The translations under genes and the position numbers were made by a program. A stretch of DNA of 64,000 bases from Clostridium cibarium (lineage in GTDB: Bacteria; Bacillota; Clostridia; Clostridiales; Clostridiaceae), in assembly GCF_014836335.1 (NCBI RefSeq), contig NZ_JACSRA010000026.1, positions 1 through 64,000 of the forward strand. Reading direction: 5' to 3'. The notes beneath the pieces were generated by a model, which was given only the letters and a program-made list of their open reading frames with translations, made no database searches and was not told the origin of the DNA. Shown piece after piece: positions 25,793-34,362 of this stretch; position 1 is the stretch's first letter, and every line of letters begins with the position of its first letter.

Positions 25793-25821
25793 GATGTATC
25801 CTTTCCTAGTACTCTCTGTTT

Positions 25822-25851
25822 ATTATATTAAATTACCTTAACTTTTGTTAA
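25822..25851 (-). promoter_or_regulatory. Putative promoter of second glycosyltransferase gene
   Basis: On the minus strand, TTAACA (25846-25851), 18 bp, TATAAT (25822-25827). It fits a sigma-A-type promoter within the 104-base divergent region. Confidence 0.35.
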
Positions 25852-25896
25852 TAAAAGAAATAAAGACCACATATAAATATAAAGGAGGTGAGGACT

Positions 25897-26892
25897 ATGA
25901 TGAGGGAATTTGAAATTGAGAGGCAGTTTGACATTAAGATTGAAGTTCTTAAGGCAAATAAAGGAGTTTATTACCTTAAGACAAACAAGGGGGAACGTTG
26001 CCTAAAGAAAATTAACTATGGACCTCAAAAGCTATTATTCGTTTACGGTGCAAAAGAGCATTTAATTAAGAATGGCTTTGATAAGGTTGATAGATATTTT
26101 TTAAATATAGAGGGTGAACCATATGCATTGGTAAATGAAGATCTATACACTCTTTCTGAATGGTTAGAGGGAAGAGAATGCGACTTTCATAATATAGAAG
26201 AAGTGAAAACAGCAGCAAAGACTTTAGCAACAATGCATGAAGCATCCAAGGGCTACGATCCACCTGATAATTCAAAATTAAAAAGTGATTTAGGAAGATG
26301 GCCACATTTAATGGCAAAAAGAATTAAGTCCTTAGACAAAATGAGGGACATGATAAGAAAGAAAAGTGTGAAGAGTGATTTTGATATGTTATATCTAAAA
26401 TCTATGGAATTCTATAAGGAAATAGGAAGAAAGGGTCTTGAAACTCTAGAGAATTCTTCGTATTATGATCTTTGTGCTATAGCAGAAAAGGACAAGGGCT
26501 TTTGTCACCACGATTATACCTACCATAATATAATATTAAATGATGAAGGTGTTCGTATAATAGACTTTGATTATTGCAAAAGGGAAGTTAGGACTTTTGA
26601 CATATCGAATTTTATGATAAAGGTACTTAAAAGGGTAGATTGGGATATAAATTTTGCAAAGGCTATATTAGAATCTTATAATTCAATATCGCCTTTAGAT
26701 GGTGATGAAATGAAAGTTTTATATGCTTATCTTCAATTTCCACAAAGATACTGGAGACTTGCCAATAGGTATTATTATAATGAAGTTAATTGGGGACAAG
26801 GCACTTTTGCTTCTAAATTACAAGGTATAATAAATGAGCAAGAGAAGTTCCTAGAATTACTAGGAGAATTTAAAGAAGAATATAATTTGTAA
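25897..26892 (+). CDS. CotS-family spore coat protein with kinase fold (third copy)
   Basis: A 331-residue CotS/APH-like paralogue. The catalytic loop H204-H-D206-YTYH-N211 and IDFDY (Asp223, Asp225) are intact, and the N-lobe lysine is in CLKKIN. The ATG at 25897 lies 8 bases after AAAGGAGGTG, a near-perfect ribosome binding site. It is divergent from the second glycosyltransferase gene and closed by a strong terminator, so it is probably monocistronic. The spore-coat role is inferred from family and neighbours. Confidence 0.86.
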   Translation: MMREFEIERQFDIKIEVLKANKGVYYLKTNKGERCLKKINYGPQKLLFVYGAKEHLIKNGFDKVDRYFLNIEGEPYALVNEDLYTLSEWLEGRECDFHNIEEVKTAAKTLATMHEASKGYDPPDNSKLKSDLGRWPHLMAKRIKSLDKMRDMIRKKSVKSDFDMLYLKSMEFYKEIGRKGLETLENSSYYDLCAIAEKDKGFCHHDYTYHNIILNDEGVRIIDFDYCKREVRTFDISNFMIKVLKRVDWDINFAKAILESYNSISPLDGDEMKVLYAYLQFPQRYWRLANRYYYNEVNWGQGTFASKLQGIINEQEKFLELLGEFKEEYNL

Positions 26893-26893
26893 T

Positions 26894-26935
26894 AAAAAGG
26901 TGTTTCTTAGGTAGTGACCTAGGAACACCTTTTTA
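26894..26935 (+). terminator. Rho-independent terminator
   Basis: A 19-bp near-perfect stem (26894-26912 / 26917-26935) with a 4-base loop and terminal T-run. Confidence 0.9.
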
Positions 26936-26984
26936 TTGTAAATCATATAAAGTAAGTAGAAATACTTATATTTGAGGGGCGTTT

Positions 26985-27848
26985 ATGAAACTTGGTGATT
27001 TGGTTGTTAGAAAGTCCTATGATAAAGATATTACCTTTAAAATAATAGATATAAAAAAAGATGATGATAAATTAGTTTATATATTAAAGGGGATTAGCAT
27101 AAGAATAATTGCCGATTCAATTGAGGATGACTTAGAGGAAGTAAGTGATGATTATGTTGGTGAGCAGGAGAAAATTTTAAACAGTAGGGTAAAAAAGGCA
27201 ATTGAAAATGCAATTTATTTAAGGGGAGATGTTCTAACTAGGGTCAATAAACCATCAAAAATTGTACCCAATAAGGAGATGATGTTTGGAAGGCCAGGAA
27301 AGATACTTCATGTAGATGGAGACAGTGAATATATGGAAACATGCTTGAAAGTGTACAAACAGTTATCCTTAGATGCCATTGGAAGAGCAATACCTGAAAG
27401 AGAACAGCCAGCTGTAATAGTAGATTTAGTAAAGGAAATTAAGCCAGATATAGTAGTTCTTACAGGTCATGATGGTGTTATGAAGGATTCAACTGATTAT
27501 CTGGATTTAAGGTGTTATAGAAATTCAAGATATTATATGGATGCAGTTAAAGCTTTGAGGGATTATAATGCAAGTTATGATGAGTTAGTTATTTTTGCTG
27601 GAGCTTGTCAAAGCTGCTATGAGTGCATGTTAGATGCTGGAGCCAATTTTGCATCAAGTCCTAGTAGAGTTCTTATACATTGTTTAGATCCAGTTTTTAT
27701 TTGTGAAAAGATAGCATATACGAGAATAGATCAGGTAATATCAATTACCGAAGTAATTGAAAATACAATAACAGGAATTAAGGGGATTGGAGGACTTCAA
27801 ACTAGAGGTAAATATAGGGAGGGATATCCGAGATCTTCATATATATAA
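26985..27848 (+). CDS. yabG: Sporulation-specific protease YabG
   Basis: A 287-residue YabG (peptidase U57) protein of normal length. Candidate catalytic residues are His162 (LTGHDG) and Cys208 (AGACQSC), which match the positions reported for the C. difficile protein. YabG processes coat and germination proteins during spore assembly: coat proteins in Bacillus, SipL, SpoIVA and pro-CspA in C. difficile. A sipL gene and Csp-like proteases lie within 8 kb here. A CATATAAAG -10-like motif at 26944 partly fits sigma-K. The ATG follows TTGAGGGG. Its own terminator is downstream. Confidence 0.95.
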   Translation: MKLGDLVVRKSYDKDITFKIIDIKKDDDKLVYILKGISIRIIADSIEDDLEEVSDDYVGEQEKILNSRVKKAIENAIYLRGDVLTRVNKPSKIVPNKEMMFGRPGKILHVDGDSEYMETCLKVYKQLSLDAIGRAIPEREQPAVIVDLVKEIKPDIVVLTGHDGVMKDSTDYLDLRCYRNSRYYMDAVKALRDYNASYDELVIFAGACQSCYECMLDAGANFASSPSRVLIHCLDPVFICEKIAYTRIDQVISITEVIENTITGIKGIGGLQTRGKYREGYPRSSYI

Positions 27849-27869
27849 TAAAAATATGATTATGAAGTG

Positions 27870-27903
27870 AGCTTTTAGATATTAATATCTAAAAGCTTTT
27901 TTG
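27870..27903 (+). terminator. Terminator of yabG
   Basis: AGCTTTTAGATATT followed by its exact complement forms a perfect hairpin, ending in a T-run. Confidence 0.88.
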
Positions 27904-28320
27904 TCTAAATTAAACTTTTTATGAATAGGATTACAGGTTGATTATTGGTACTATGTAAATATTTCTGTCGAAACTATTTATATACTGTGGTTTTATATTG
28001 GCAAATATTATGGTATTATATAGATTGTAGAATATTGCAAAATGTGATGAAAAATAAAAGGATATATATAAAATAGAAAATGAAAAAATGTGGGATATTT
28101 GTCTTATTATATCTTAATATAGTTAGATAAATAAAAAAATAGTTAATTTTTATTTTTTTATATTGTAAAATTAAATATATTATCCTAAAGTATACGATTA
28201 TTCAGGCGATAATTATTTAGTAAATAGAAAATTAGATTCACTATTTTCTTTTATAAAAAATGTGAAATATTTATTTTTTCCAATTTTGCATACAAAAAGA
28301 GTATACAGGGGGTATAGGTT
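27904..28320 (+). other. Long AT-rich leader region upstream of motA
   Basis: No gene with a credible ribosome binding site is seen in this 417-base stretch. It contains a sigma-D promoter at 28186-28212. The transcript from it would carry a leader of about 100 bases. I see no riboswitch consensus. Confidence 0.6.
28186..28212 (+). promoter_or_regulatory. Sigma-D (flagellar) promoter of motAB
   Basis: TAAA (28186-28189), 15 bp, GGCGATAA (28205-28212). It matches the TAAA-N15-GCCGATAA consensus with one mismatch. It lies about 110 bases before motA, a classical sigma-D target. Confidence 0.88.
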
Positions 28321-29106
28321 GTGGATATTTTTTTAGTTATAGGTGTTTTGGGTGGTGCTGTTACAATAGTTGTAGGAATGATTGTAAAAGGTGCAAATGT
28401 AGCAGTTTTATTAAACCCAGCAGCTGCGATAATAATACTTATAGGTACATTGATGGCTGTAATGAATTCCTTTCCGAGGAAGGAGTTTCTTAACATACCT
28501 AAGATATTTGGAGTTCTTTTTAAAGAAAAGCAAGATGAGAGCCCAGTTGAGATTATAAAACAATTGGTTGAAATGTCTCAAAATACTAGAAAGAATGGAT
28601 TACTATCACTAGAAAGTACAGTACAAGGAATGGACAATAAGTTTATGAAAAAAGGTCTAGAGATGGTTGTAGATGGTGTAGAGCCAGAATATATAAGAGA
28701 AGTTTTAGAGACAGAAATTGATAGCATGGAAGAAAGACATCGTGCAGGAGCTACAATTTTTACAACAGCAGGGTCAGCAGCGCCAACACTTGGAGTTCTA
28801 GGAGCTGTTGTTGGTCTTATAGGTGCACTTGGAGATTTAAGTGATACAGAAAAACTTGCGCATATGATAGCAGCAGCTTTCGTTGCAACTCTTTATGGTA
28901 TTTTCTTTGGATATGTTATATTCCATCCATTTGGATCAAGATTAAAAAGAAAATCAGCAGTAGAAATAGCAAATATGAATATTATGCTTGAGGGAATTTT
29001 AAGCATTCAATCAGGTGCAAATCCAAAAAATATAGAAACAAAACTTACAAGTATGCTAGAACCAAAGGATAGAAAAGAACTTGAGAATAGTAACGGTGGG
29101 GTTTAA
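28321..29106 (+). CDS. motA: Flagellar motor stator protein MotA
   Basis: A 261-residue protein with four hydrophobic segments (two near the N-terminus, two at about 150-205) and the MotA hallmarks in the large loop and third/fourth segments (AAPTLGVLGAVVGLIGAL). With MotB it forms the ion-conducting stator that turns the flagellar rotor. The GTG at 28321 follows GGGGG; the N-terminus MDIFLVIGV is normal for MotA. It is preceded by a sigma-D promoter and followed by motB after 17 bases. Other flagellar genes are not in this window. Confidence 0.95.
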   Translation: MDIFLVIGVLGGAVTIVVGMIVKGANVAVLLNPAAAIIILIGTLMAVMNSFPRKEFLNIPKIFGVLFKEKQDESPVEIIKQLVEMSQNTRKNGLLSLESTVQGMDNKFMKKGLEMVVDGVEPEYIREVLETEIDSMEERHRAGATIFTTAGSAAPTLGVLGAVVGLIGALGDLSDTEKLAHMIAAAFVATLYGIFFGYVIFHPFGSRLKRKSAVEIANMNIMLEGILSIQSGANPKNIETKLTSMLEPKDRKELENSNGGV

Positions 29107-29123
29107 AGAAAGGAAGATTAGCA

Positions 29124-29864
29124 ATGAGGAAGAAAAAAGAACACCATGAAGAGCATATGGATGAAACATGGCTTATTCCTTACTCTGACATGTTAGTACT
29201 TCTATTAGCCCTATTTATTGTAATGTTTGCAATGAGTAAAGTTGACCAAGAAAAGATGAAGGCTGCAGGACAATCATTTAATGAAGTTTTTGCAGGAAGT
29301 AATGGAGTATTAGAAGGTACTGGGACAGAAGCAGCTGGTGATATGGAATCAGGAGAAGCTAGTCAAGATGAGGCACTTACCAATGCTCAAACTGAAGAAC
29401 AAAGAATGACTGAAATTAAAAAGAAAATAGATGAAGAAATTGCTAAGGAAGGATATTCTGATAAGGTTAAAGCAGAATTGAATAGTGATGGATTGGAAAT
29501 TGCTATACAGGATATTGTACTCTTCAACTCAGGAGATGCTGAAGTGGTTGGAGGAGTATCCCCGTTACTTTTAAAAATTTCTGATATGATTAAGAATTTA
29601 GATAATGAAATAAAAGTTGTAGGACATACAGATAATGTACCTATTAGTAATAGTAAATATCGTTCAAATTGGGATTTGAGTTCGATGCGTGCTGTAAATG
29701 TAATGAATTTTATGGTTTCAGCAGGAGGTGTACATGCTAACAAGGTAACTGTCCAAGCCTACGCTGAATATAAACCTAAGTATGATAATTCAACAGAAGA
29801 TGGTAGAGCTAAAAATAGAAGAGTTGAAATTTCTATTGTTCGTAAGTATCCATCAGGGAAATAA
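29124..29864 (+). CDS. motB: Flagellar motor stator protein MotB
   Basis: A 246-residue protein. A short basic N-terminus leads to one transmembrane helix (about 20-42) with the ion-carrying Asp22 in PYSDM. An acidic, Ala/Gly-rich linker follows, then an OmpA-like peptidoglycan-binding domain (about 130-240, VVGHTDNVP and NRRVEI motifs). It anchors the MotA/MotB stator to the cell wall. Co-transcribed with motA and ended by a very strong hairpin. Whether protons or sodium drive the motor cannot be told safely. Confidence 0.95.
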   Translation: MRKKKEHHEEHMDETWLIPYSDMLVLLLALFIVMFAMSKVDQEKMKAAGQSFNEVFAGSNGVLEGTGTEAAGDMESGEASQDEALTNAQTEEQRMTEIKKKIDEEIAKEGYSDKVKAELNSDGLEIAIQDIVLFNSGDAEVVGGVSPLLLKISDMIKNLDNEIKVVGHTDNVPISNSKYRSNWDLSSMRAVNVMNFMVSAGGVHANKVTVQAYAEYKPKYDNSTEDGRAKNRRVEISIVRKYPSGK

Positions 29865-29870
29865 AAATAA

Positions 29871-29916
29871 TGAGATAACCCTTAAGATTTTGAATCTTAA
29901 GGGTTATCTCATTTTT
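29871..29916 (+). terminator. Terminator of motAB
   Basis: A perfect 19-bp stem (29871-29889 / 29893-29911), loop TTG, then a T-run. Confidence 0.95.
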
Positions 29917-29991
29917 ACTTATGGATTTGATGAATATTTAAGTATTATTAGAAATATTACTTAATATGGAATACTAATGTAGGAGATTGAA

Positions 29992-31782
29992 GTGCCTAAC
30001 TTAAAGAATTGTAATCTATACTATATAGATTCGCCAAACTTCTTAGTTGAATATAGAGGGAGTTTTAAGGAAGAGATAGAAAAAGTTCCATATGCTTGTG
30101 GAGATATTATAACTGAAAATATAGGGATTGTAAGTGTTTCATATGAGCATCTAGATGAACTTGTAAAGGATGTGCCTTCTATTATATTCATTGATCCTAG
30201 AAGCATGTATGTGTTGCAAGATATTTCTCCATCTAATGTTGATAATATAAATAACATTAAAATAAATCCATATTTAAATTTAGCTGGTACAGGGGTTCTT
30301 GTTGGAATGGTTGATACAGGTATAGATTATCTAAATCAAGAATTTATTAAGGAAGATGGAACTACAAGGATTGAAAGTATATGGGATCAATCAATTCAAG
30401 ATACAACAGATACGTCAGTATATATTGGAAAAACTTTTTCTAGGGAACAAATAAATAATGCTATCCAAGCATCTAAAAACAATCAAGACCCATACCAAAT
30501 AGTTCCGTCTAAAGATGAAATAGGGCATGGAACTAAAATGGCTGGAATTATTGGAGCTAGAGGGTATAATGGAGAATTTCAAGGGGTTGCACATAATTGC
30601 GAGTTTGTAATAGTTAAACTTTTTGAGTCCATCAATTTTAAAAATAGATTGCAATCAAATAGAATTGAGTATACGCCAGTTTATAATGCAGCAGAAGTTT
30701 TGGGGGCTATAGATTATTTGAAAAACTACTCTATAAGAACGAAAAAACCTATGGTCATATATATTGGAGTTGGGACTACAGAAGGAAGTCATGATGGAAA
30801 TAACCTTATTTCAAGATATATAACATCAATTGGAAGTTTAAGAGGGATTGTCACTGTGATTGGAGTTGGAAATGAGGGCGCATCAGGAGGACATGCATCT
30901 GGAGTTATAAGGGCTGTTGGGGATATTGCAACAGTCCAACTAAGAATTCCGAGAGAAATTGCATATTTTGCATTTGATATATGGGTGAAAAAACCTAATA
31001 GAGCGTCTGCTAATATAATTTCACCAACAGGAGAGTCATCGAAGTTTATTGAAGCTTCTACAAAGAAAGTGCAACAAATTAAATATGTTTTTACTGATAC
31101 TAGATTAACAGTTAAATATTTTTCTCCTGAGCATTATACAGGTCATGAAGTTATTAATGTAGTTCTTGAGTCTATAAAACCAGGAATATGGCAGATTCAA
31201 TTAAGAGGCGAGTATATAAGTAGCGGTAGATTTGATATTTGGTTACCTCCAGTAAAAACTCTACCTCCAGACACTAATTTTTTAGAGTCAGATCCATATA
31301 TAACATTAACTATTCCATCTACAGCTAGGAAAGTAGTTACAGTAGCTTATTTTGGAGTTAATAATGCATTGGTGGCTTCATCTGGTAAAGGGTTTAATAG
31401 TAATGATTTAATAAACCCGGATATAATAACAACAGGAGTAGGTATTTTAACTACAAAGGTAGGTGGAGGGATTGTTACAGAAAGTGGTAGTTCAGTAGCT
31501 GCAGCAGTAGTGGCAGGATCATGTGCTCTTTTGCTGCAATGGGGAATAGTGGAAAAAAATGATTTAACGATGTATTCAACAAAGATTAGAAGTTATTTAA
31601 TTTATGGGGCTGATAGGAGCAATGCTGTATATAGGTATCCAAGTAGAGATGTTGGATATGGAAGTTTTGATTTACTGAGAACTTTTGATATTATTAGCAG
31701 AACATTTAGAAGAAATAATGTACAGAATGAAGAGTTTTTTGAATATTATTATAATAGACTATTTATAAGGATTCCAAGATAA
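29992..31782 (+). CDS. Csp-like subtilisin-family serine protease (first)
   Basis: A 596-residue S8 protease. An N-terminal propeptide-like region (about 1-90) precedes the catalytic domain with Asp108 (VDTGID), His179 (GHGTKMAG) and Ser501 (SGSSVAAA). A large insert between His and Ser resembles the jelly-roll of clostridial Csp germination proteases. There is no signal peptide, as in Csp proteins, which are made in the spore-forming cell. Csp proteases activate the cortex hydrolase pro-SleC. No sleC is nearby. The GTG at 29992 follows AGGAG by 6 bases. The second protease gene starts 16 bases after its stop. Confidence 0.82.
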   Translation: MPNLKNCNLYYIDSPNFLVEYRGSFKEEIEKVPYACGDIITENIGIVSVSYEHLDELVKDVPSIIFIDPRSMYVLQDISPSNVDNINNIKINPYLNLAGTGVLVGMVDTGIDYLNQEFIKEDGTTRIESIWDQSIQDTTDTSVYIGKTFSREQINNAIQASKNNQDPYQIVPSKDEIGHGTKMAGIIGARGYNGEFQGVAHNCEFVIVKLFESINFKNRLQSNRIEYTPVYNAAEVLGAIDYLKNYSIRTKKPMVIYIGVGTTEGSHDGNNLISRYITSIGSLRGIVTVIGVGNEGASGGHASGVIRAVGDIATVQLRIPREIAYFAFDIWVKKPNRASANIISPTGESSKFIEASTKKVQQIKYVFTDTRLTVKYFSPEHYTGHEVINVVLESIKPGIWQIQLRGEYISSGRFDIWLPPVKTLPPDTNFLESDPYITLTIPSTARKVVTVAYFGVNNALVASSGKGFNSNDLINPDIITTGVGILTTKVGGGIVTESGSSVAAAVVAGSCALLLQWGIVEKNDLTMYSTKIRSYLIYGADRSNAVYRYPSRDVGYGSFDLLRTFDIISRTFRRNNVQNEEFFEYYYNRLFIRIPR

Positions 31783-31798
31783 GATGTGGAGGATTTAA

Positions 31799-33517
31799 AT
31801 GAAAAAGAGTAGTGAATTTTCAGAGACGTTGTTTAGAGATCCAAATTATTATCAATATATTGTTCAGTATCAAGGTAATTTGGAAAATGAAATTCTGCAA
31901 CAAGAGAAATATTATGTTACTTTAGTTAATGATAGATACGCTATACTCTTAACTCCGAAAGAAAATACAGAGATAGATATTACTAGTCCTAATTTATCAG
32001 CTATTGTTTATGTTAAGCCTGCAGAAATGTATACCCTTCAACAAATATCTCCTGTTGAAGCTTCTAGAGCTAGTTTTTTGCAATTGGATTCACCATTAAA
32101 TTTAACTGGAAAAGGGGTTAATATAGGAATTATTGATACAGGTATTGATTACTTAAACGAGGAATTTATGGATTTAAACGGAGAGACAAGAATTGAATAT
32201 ATTTGGGATCAAACTATAATGTCAGATAAAGAAAATACTTTAATAACAGTTCCCTATGGAACTACATATTCTAGAGATGAAATAAATGCTGCTATAAGAG
32301 AATATAGAGCTGGTAGATCGGCTTATGATGTTGTGCCTAGTAAAGACGAAATTGGACATGGAACTAATATGGCTGGAATAATTGGAGGAATAGGAAAGAA
32401 TCCGAATTTAAGAGGTGTTGTTCCTGATTGTAATTTTGTGGTTGTAAAGCTTATGGAGGATGCTGGGTTTAAAAATCGGTTTTATGTTGAAACACCTGTA
32501 TTTAATATAACGTCAATTTTTTCTTCGTTAGAATTTCTATATGAGTATGCTCTAATGACCAATAAACCTATGGTTATATATTTTCCTCTTGGAAGTAATT
32601 TTGGAAATCATAAAGGTGGTGGAATATTAGAAGAGTTTTTAGATTCAATTTCAAGTAATAGCGGTGTTGTGGCAGTTTGCGGAACAGGGAATCAAGGGGG
32701 AAATGGGACTCACACTTCAGGTATAATATCGCAAGTTAGTGATTTAGCATTGATTGAGTTAGTAGTATCACCTAAGCAAAAGGATATATGGGTGGAGATT
32801 TGGGCTGATTTGCCTAATGTATTTTCTTTAGATATAATTTCTCCTTCTGGAGAAAATACTGGAGTGCTGCCAGCTAAGATAAATGCAACGGAAAGATATA
32901 CGTTTGTATTTGAGAAAACTTCAGTAAGAGTTAATTATTATCTGCCAGAGGAAACTACTGGTGATGAGTTGATAAGAATAAGAATGTACAACTTACAACC
33001 AGGAATATGGAGATTTAGGTTAGTGCCAAGAACATTATTGAATGGTCGATTTAATGCCTGGATACCTCAATCAGGAATAACTGTGGGAGGGACCAGATTT
33101 AATTTGACAGATCCATATGGAACATTAACAAATCCTAGTGATTCAGATTATGTTATTACTGCAGGAGCGTATGATCAAAATAATAATAATTTTCTAACTT
33201 TCTCTGGAAGAGCTTTTATATATGATTTTGAAGTAGTAGATGTTGCAGCTGGAGGTTTAAACGCTTTGACAACGGCTCAAAATAATCAAACAGCTGTAGT
33301 AAGTGGGACTAGCGTAGCAGCTGCTGTAGTAGCAGGGGCATGTGCTATGCTACTTCAGTGGGGAATAATTGATGGAAATGATCCATATATATATTCTCAA
33401 ACTGTTAAAGCCTATCTTGCAAAAGGAACTTTTCAAAGAGAAGGAGATATATACCCTAATGCACAGTGGGGATATGGAATTTTAGATATACTTAAAATGT
33501 TTGAAAATATGGTTTGA
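31799..33517 (+). CDS. Csp-like subtilisin-family serine protease (second)
   Basis: A 572-residue paralogue of the preceding gene with the same layout: N-terminal pro-region, Asp113 (IDTGID), His187 (GHGTNMAG) and Ser505 (SGTSVAAA), all intact. Neither protein shows the loss of catalytic residues seen in C. difficile CspA and CspC. TGGAGG lies 7 bases before the ATG. The pair is probably one operon. A germination role is inferred from resemblance to Csp proteins and from the surrounding spore genes; a general intracellular protease is the alternative. Confidence 0.82.
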   Translation: MKKSSEFSETLFRDPNYYQYIVQYQGNLENEILQQEKYYVTLVNDRYAILLTPKENTEIDITSPNLSAIVYVKPAEMYTLQQISPVEASRASFLQLDSPLNLTGKGVNIGIIDTGIDYLNEEFMDLNGETRIEYIWDQTIMSDKENTLITVPYGTTYSRDEINAAIREYRAGRSAYDVVPSKDEIGHGTNMAGIIGGIGKNPNLRGVVPDCNFVVVKLMEDAGFKNRFYVETPVFNITSIFSSLEFLYEYALMTNKPMVIYFPLGSNFGNHKGGGILEEFLDSISSNSGVVAVCGTGNQGGNGTHTSGIISQVSDLALIELVVSPKQKDIWVEIWADLPNVFSLDIISPSGENTGVLPAKINATERYTFVFEKTSVRVNYYLPEETTGDELIRIRMYNLQPGIWRFRLVPRTLLNGRFNAWIPQSGITVGGTRFNLTDPYGTLTNPSDSDYVITAGAYDQNNNNFLTFSGRAFIYDFEVVDVAAGGLNALTTAQNNQTAVVSGTSVAAAVVAGACAMLLQWGIIDGNDPYIYSQTVKAYLAKGTFQREGDIYPNAQWGYGILDILKMFENMV

Positions 33518-33568
33518 TAGTTTTGTAATATAAATTTAAAATTCAATTTAAGATATTGGAAGAATTTT

Positions 33569-33608
33569 GAGAGTGAGATTTAAAATAATTTCATTCTCTT
33601 TTGTTTTC
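33569..33608 (+). terminator. Weak terminator-like hairpin
   Basis: AGAG-TGA-ATT pairs with AAT-TCA-CTCT through small bulges and is followed by a T-rich run. It is the only candidate terminator after the protease pair. Confidence 0.35.
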
Positions 33609-33739
33609 TTATAATAAAAAAACATCTTTATTGAATAAAAATAATAAAAAATACTAACAATATTAAAGTAGAAAAAATTATATTATTAACAAATTCTATT
33701 GACAAGTATAAGTAATAAGTGATAAAATAATTAATTTGC

Positions 33740-33768
33740 TTGACATAAAGGCTCTGTTAAGATACAAT
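33740..33768 (+). promoter_or_regulatory. Strong sigma-A promoter of veg
   Basis: TTGACA (33740-33745), 17-bp spacer, TACAAT (33763-33768). A second TTGACA at 33699-33704 with a weaker GATAAA -10 may be an upstream promoter. Strong veg promoters are also known in Bacillus. Confidence 0.85.
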
Positions 33769-33792
33769 AAAATAAGGAAAGAGGGTGTTGTA

Positions 33793-34029
33793 ATGGAGAA
33801 GATAAAAACAATTGCTACCATTAAGAAGGATATTGAAAGACATATAGGAGATAAGGTTACATTGAAAGCTAATGGTGGACGCAAAAAGATTCTTGTTAAT
33901 GATGGAGTATTAGAAAGTGCGTACCCTAGTATTTTTGTAATTAGATTAGAAAGTGACACCCAAAGGACAGTGACATATAGTTATTCAGATGTTTTGACAA
34001 AGACAGTACAGCTAGTTTTTCCTAGTTAA
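33793..34029 (+). CDS. veg: Veg protein
   Basis: A 78-residue Veg-family protein: a short helical start, then a small beta-barrel with KVTLKANGGRKK and a C-terminal RTVTYSYSDVLT segment. In B. subtilis, Veg is abundant, promotes biofilm matrix gene expression and affects spore outgrowth; the mechanism is not settled. The ATG at 33793 follows AAAGAGGGTG. It is a single gene between a near-consensus promoter and a terminator. Confidence 0.93.
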   Translation: MEKIKTIATIKKDIERHIGDKVTLKANGGRKKILVNDGVLESAYPSIFVIRLESDTQRTVTYSYSDVLTKTVQLVFPS

Positions 34030-34033
34030 ATAT

Positions 34034-34060
34034 AAAACTTCGATATTATCGAAGTTTTTT
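34034..34060 (+). terminator. Terminator of veg
   Basis: The stem AAAACTTCGAT/ATCGAAGTTTT with a 3-base loop and T-run. Confidence 0.9.
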
Positions 34061-34362
34061 TATTTCTAAAAATAAGTATAAAAAAAGAAAGATGGTGGGT
34101 TCCATCTTTCAACTATGGTATAAAAGGGTATTGAGAATTTATGAGAGGTTATATGGTCAATAACCAAGATTAATGATACGACAAATTAATTACTTTGTCA
34201 ACATGTTTTGTGAAAAAAGTTTTAAAAATATATCACGAGTGGAAAATAACAACGGATTATAGGAGAAAATGAAAAAAAATATGATATATTACCTCAATCA
34301 TCTGTAATATTCTTGTAGGCGATGCTATATATTTAATAGTAGGAATTTTATAGGAGGTAAAG
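34061..34362 (+). other. Region upstream of sipL with two hairpins
   Basis: This 302-base stretch has no clear gene. It contains a 9-bp hairpin GAAAGATGG/CCATCTTTC (34087-34110) without a T-tail and a 6-bp hairpin GGTTAT/ATAACC (34147-34165). A weak sigma-E-like pair also lies here (AATATT ending 34311, 13 bases, CTATATATT from 34325). A 12-codon frame (34269-34307) with AGGAG 3 bases ahead is probably chance. Confidence 0.4.

Noticed and set aside
29931..29976. Sigma-G promoter before the Csp-like proteases (TGAATA at 29931)
   Set aside because: No -10 of the CATACTA type lies 17-18 bases away; the best match (AATACTA at 29970) is at the wrong distance.
34269..34307. 12-codon micro-ORF with AGGAG before sipL
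   Set aside because: Spacing of 3 bases is too short, the product has no feature of a known leader peptide, and such frames are common by chance in this AT-rich DNA.
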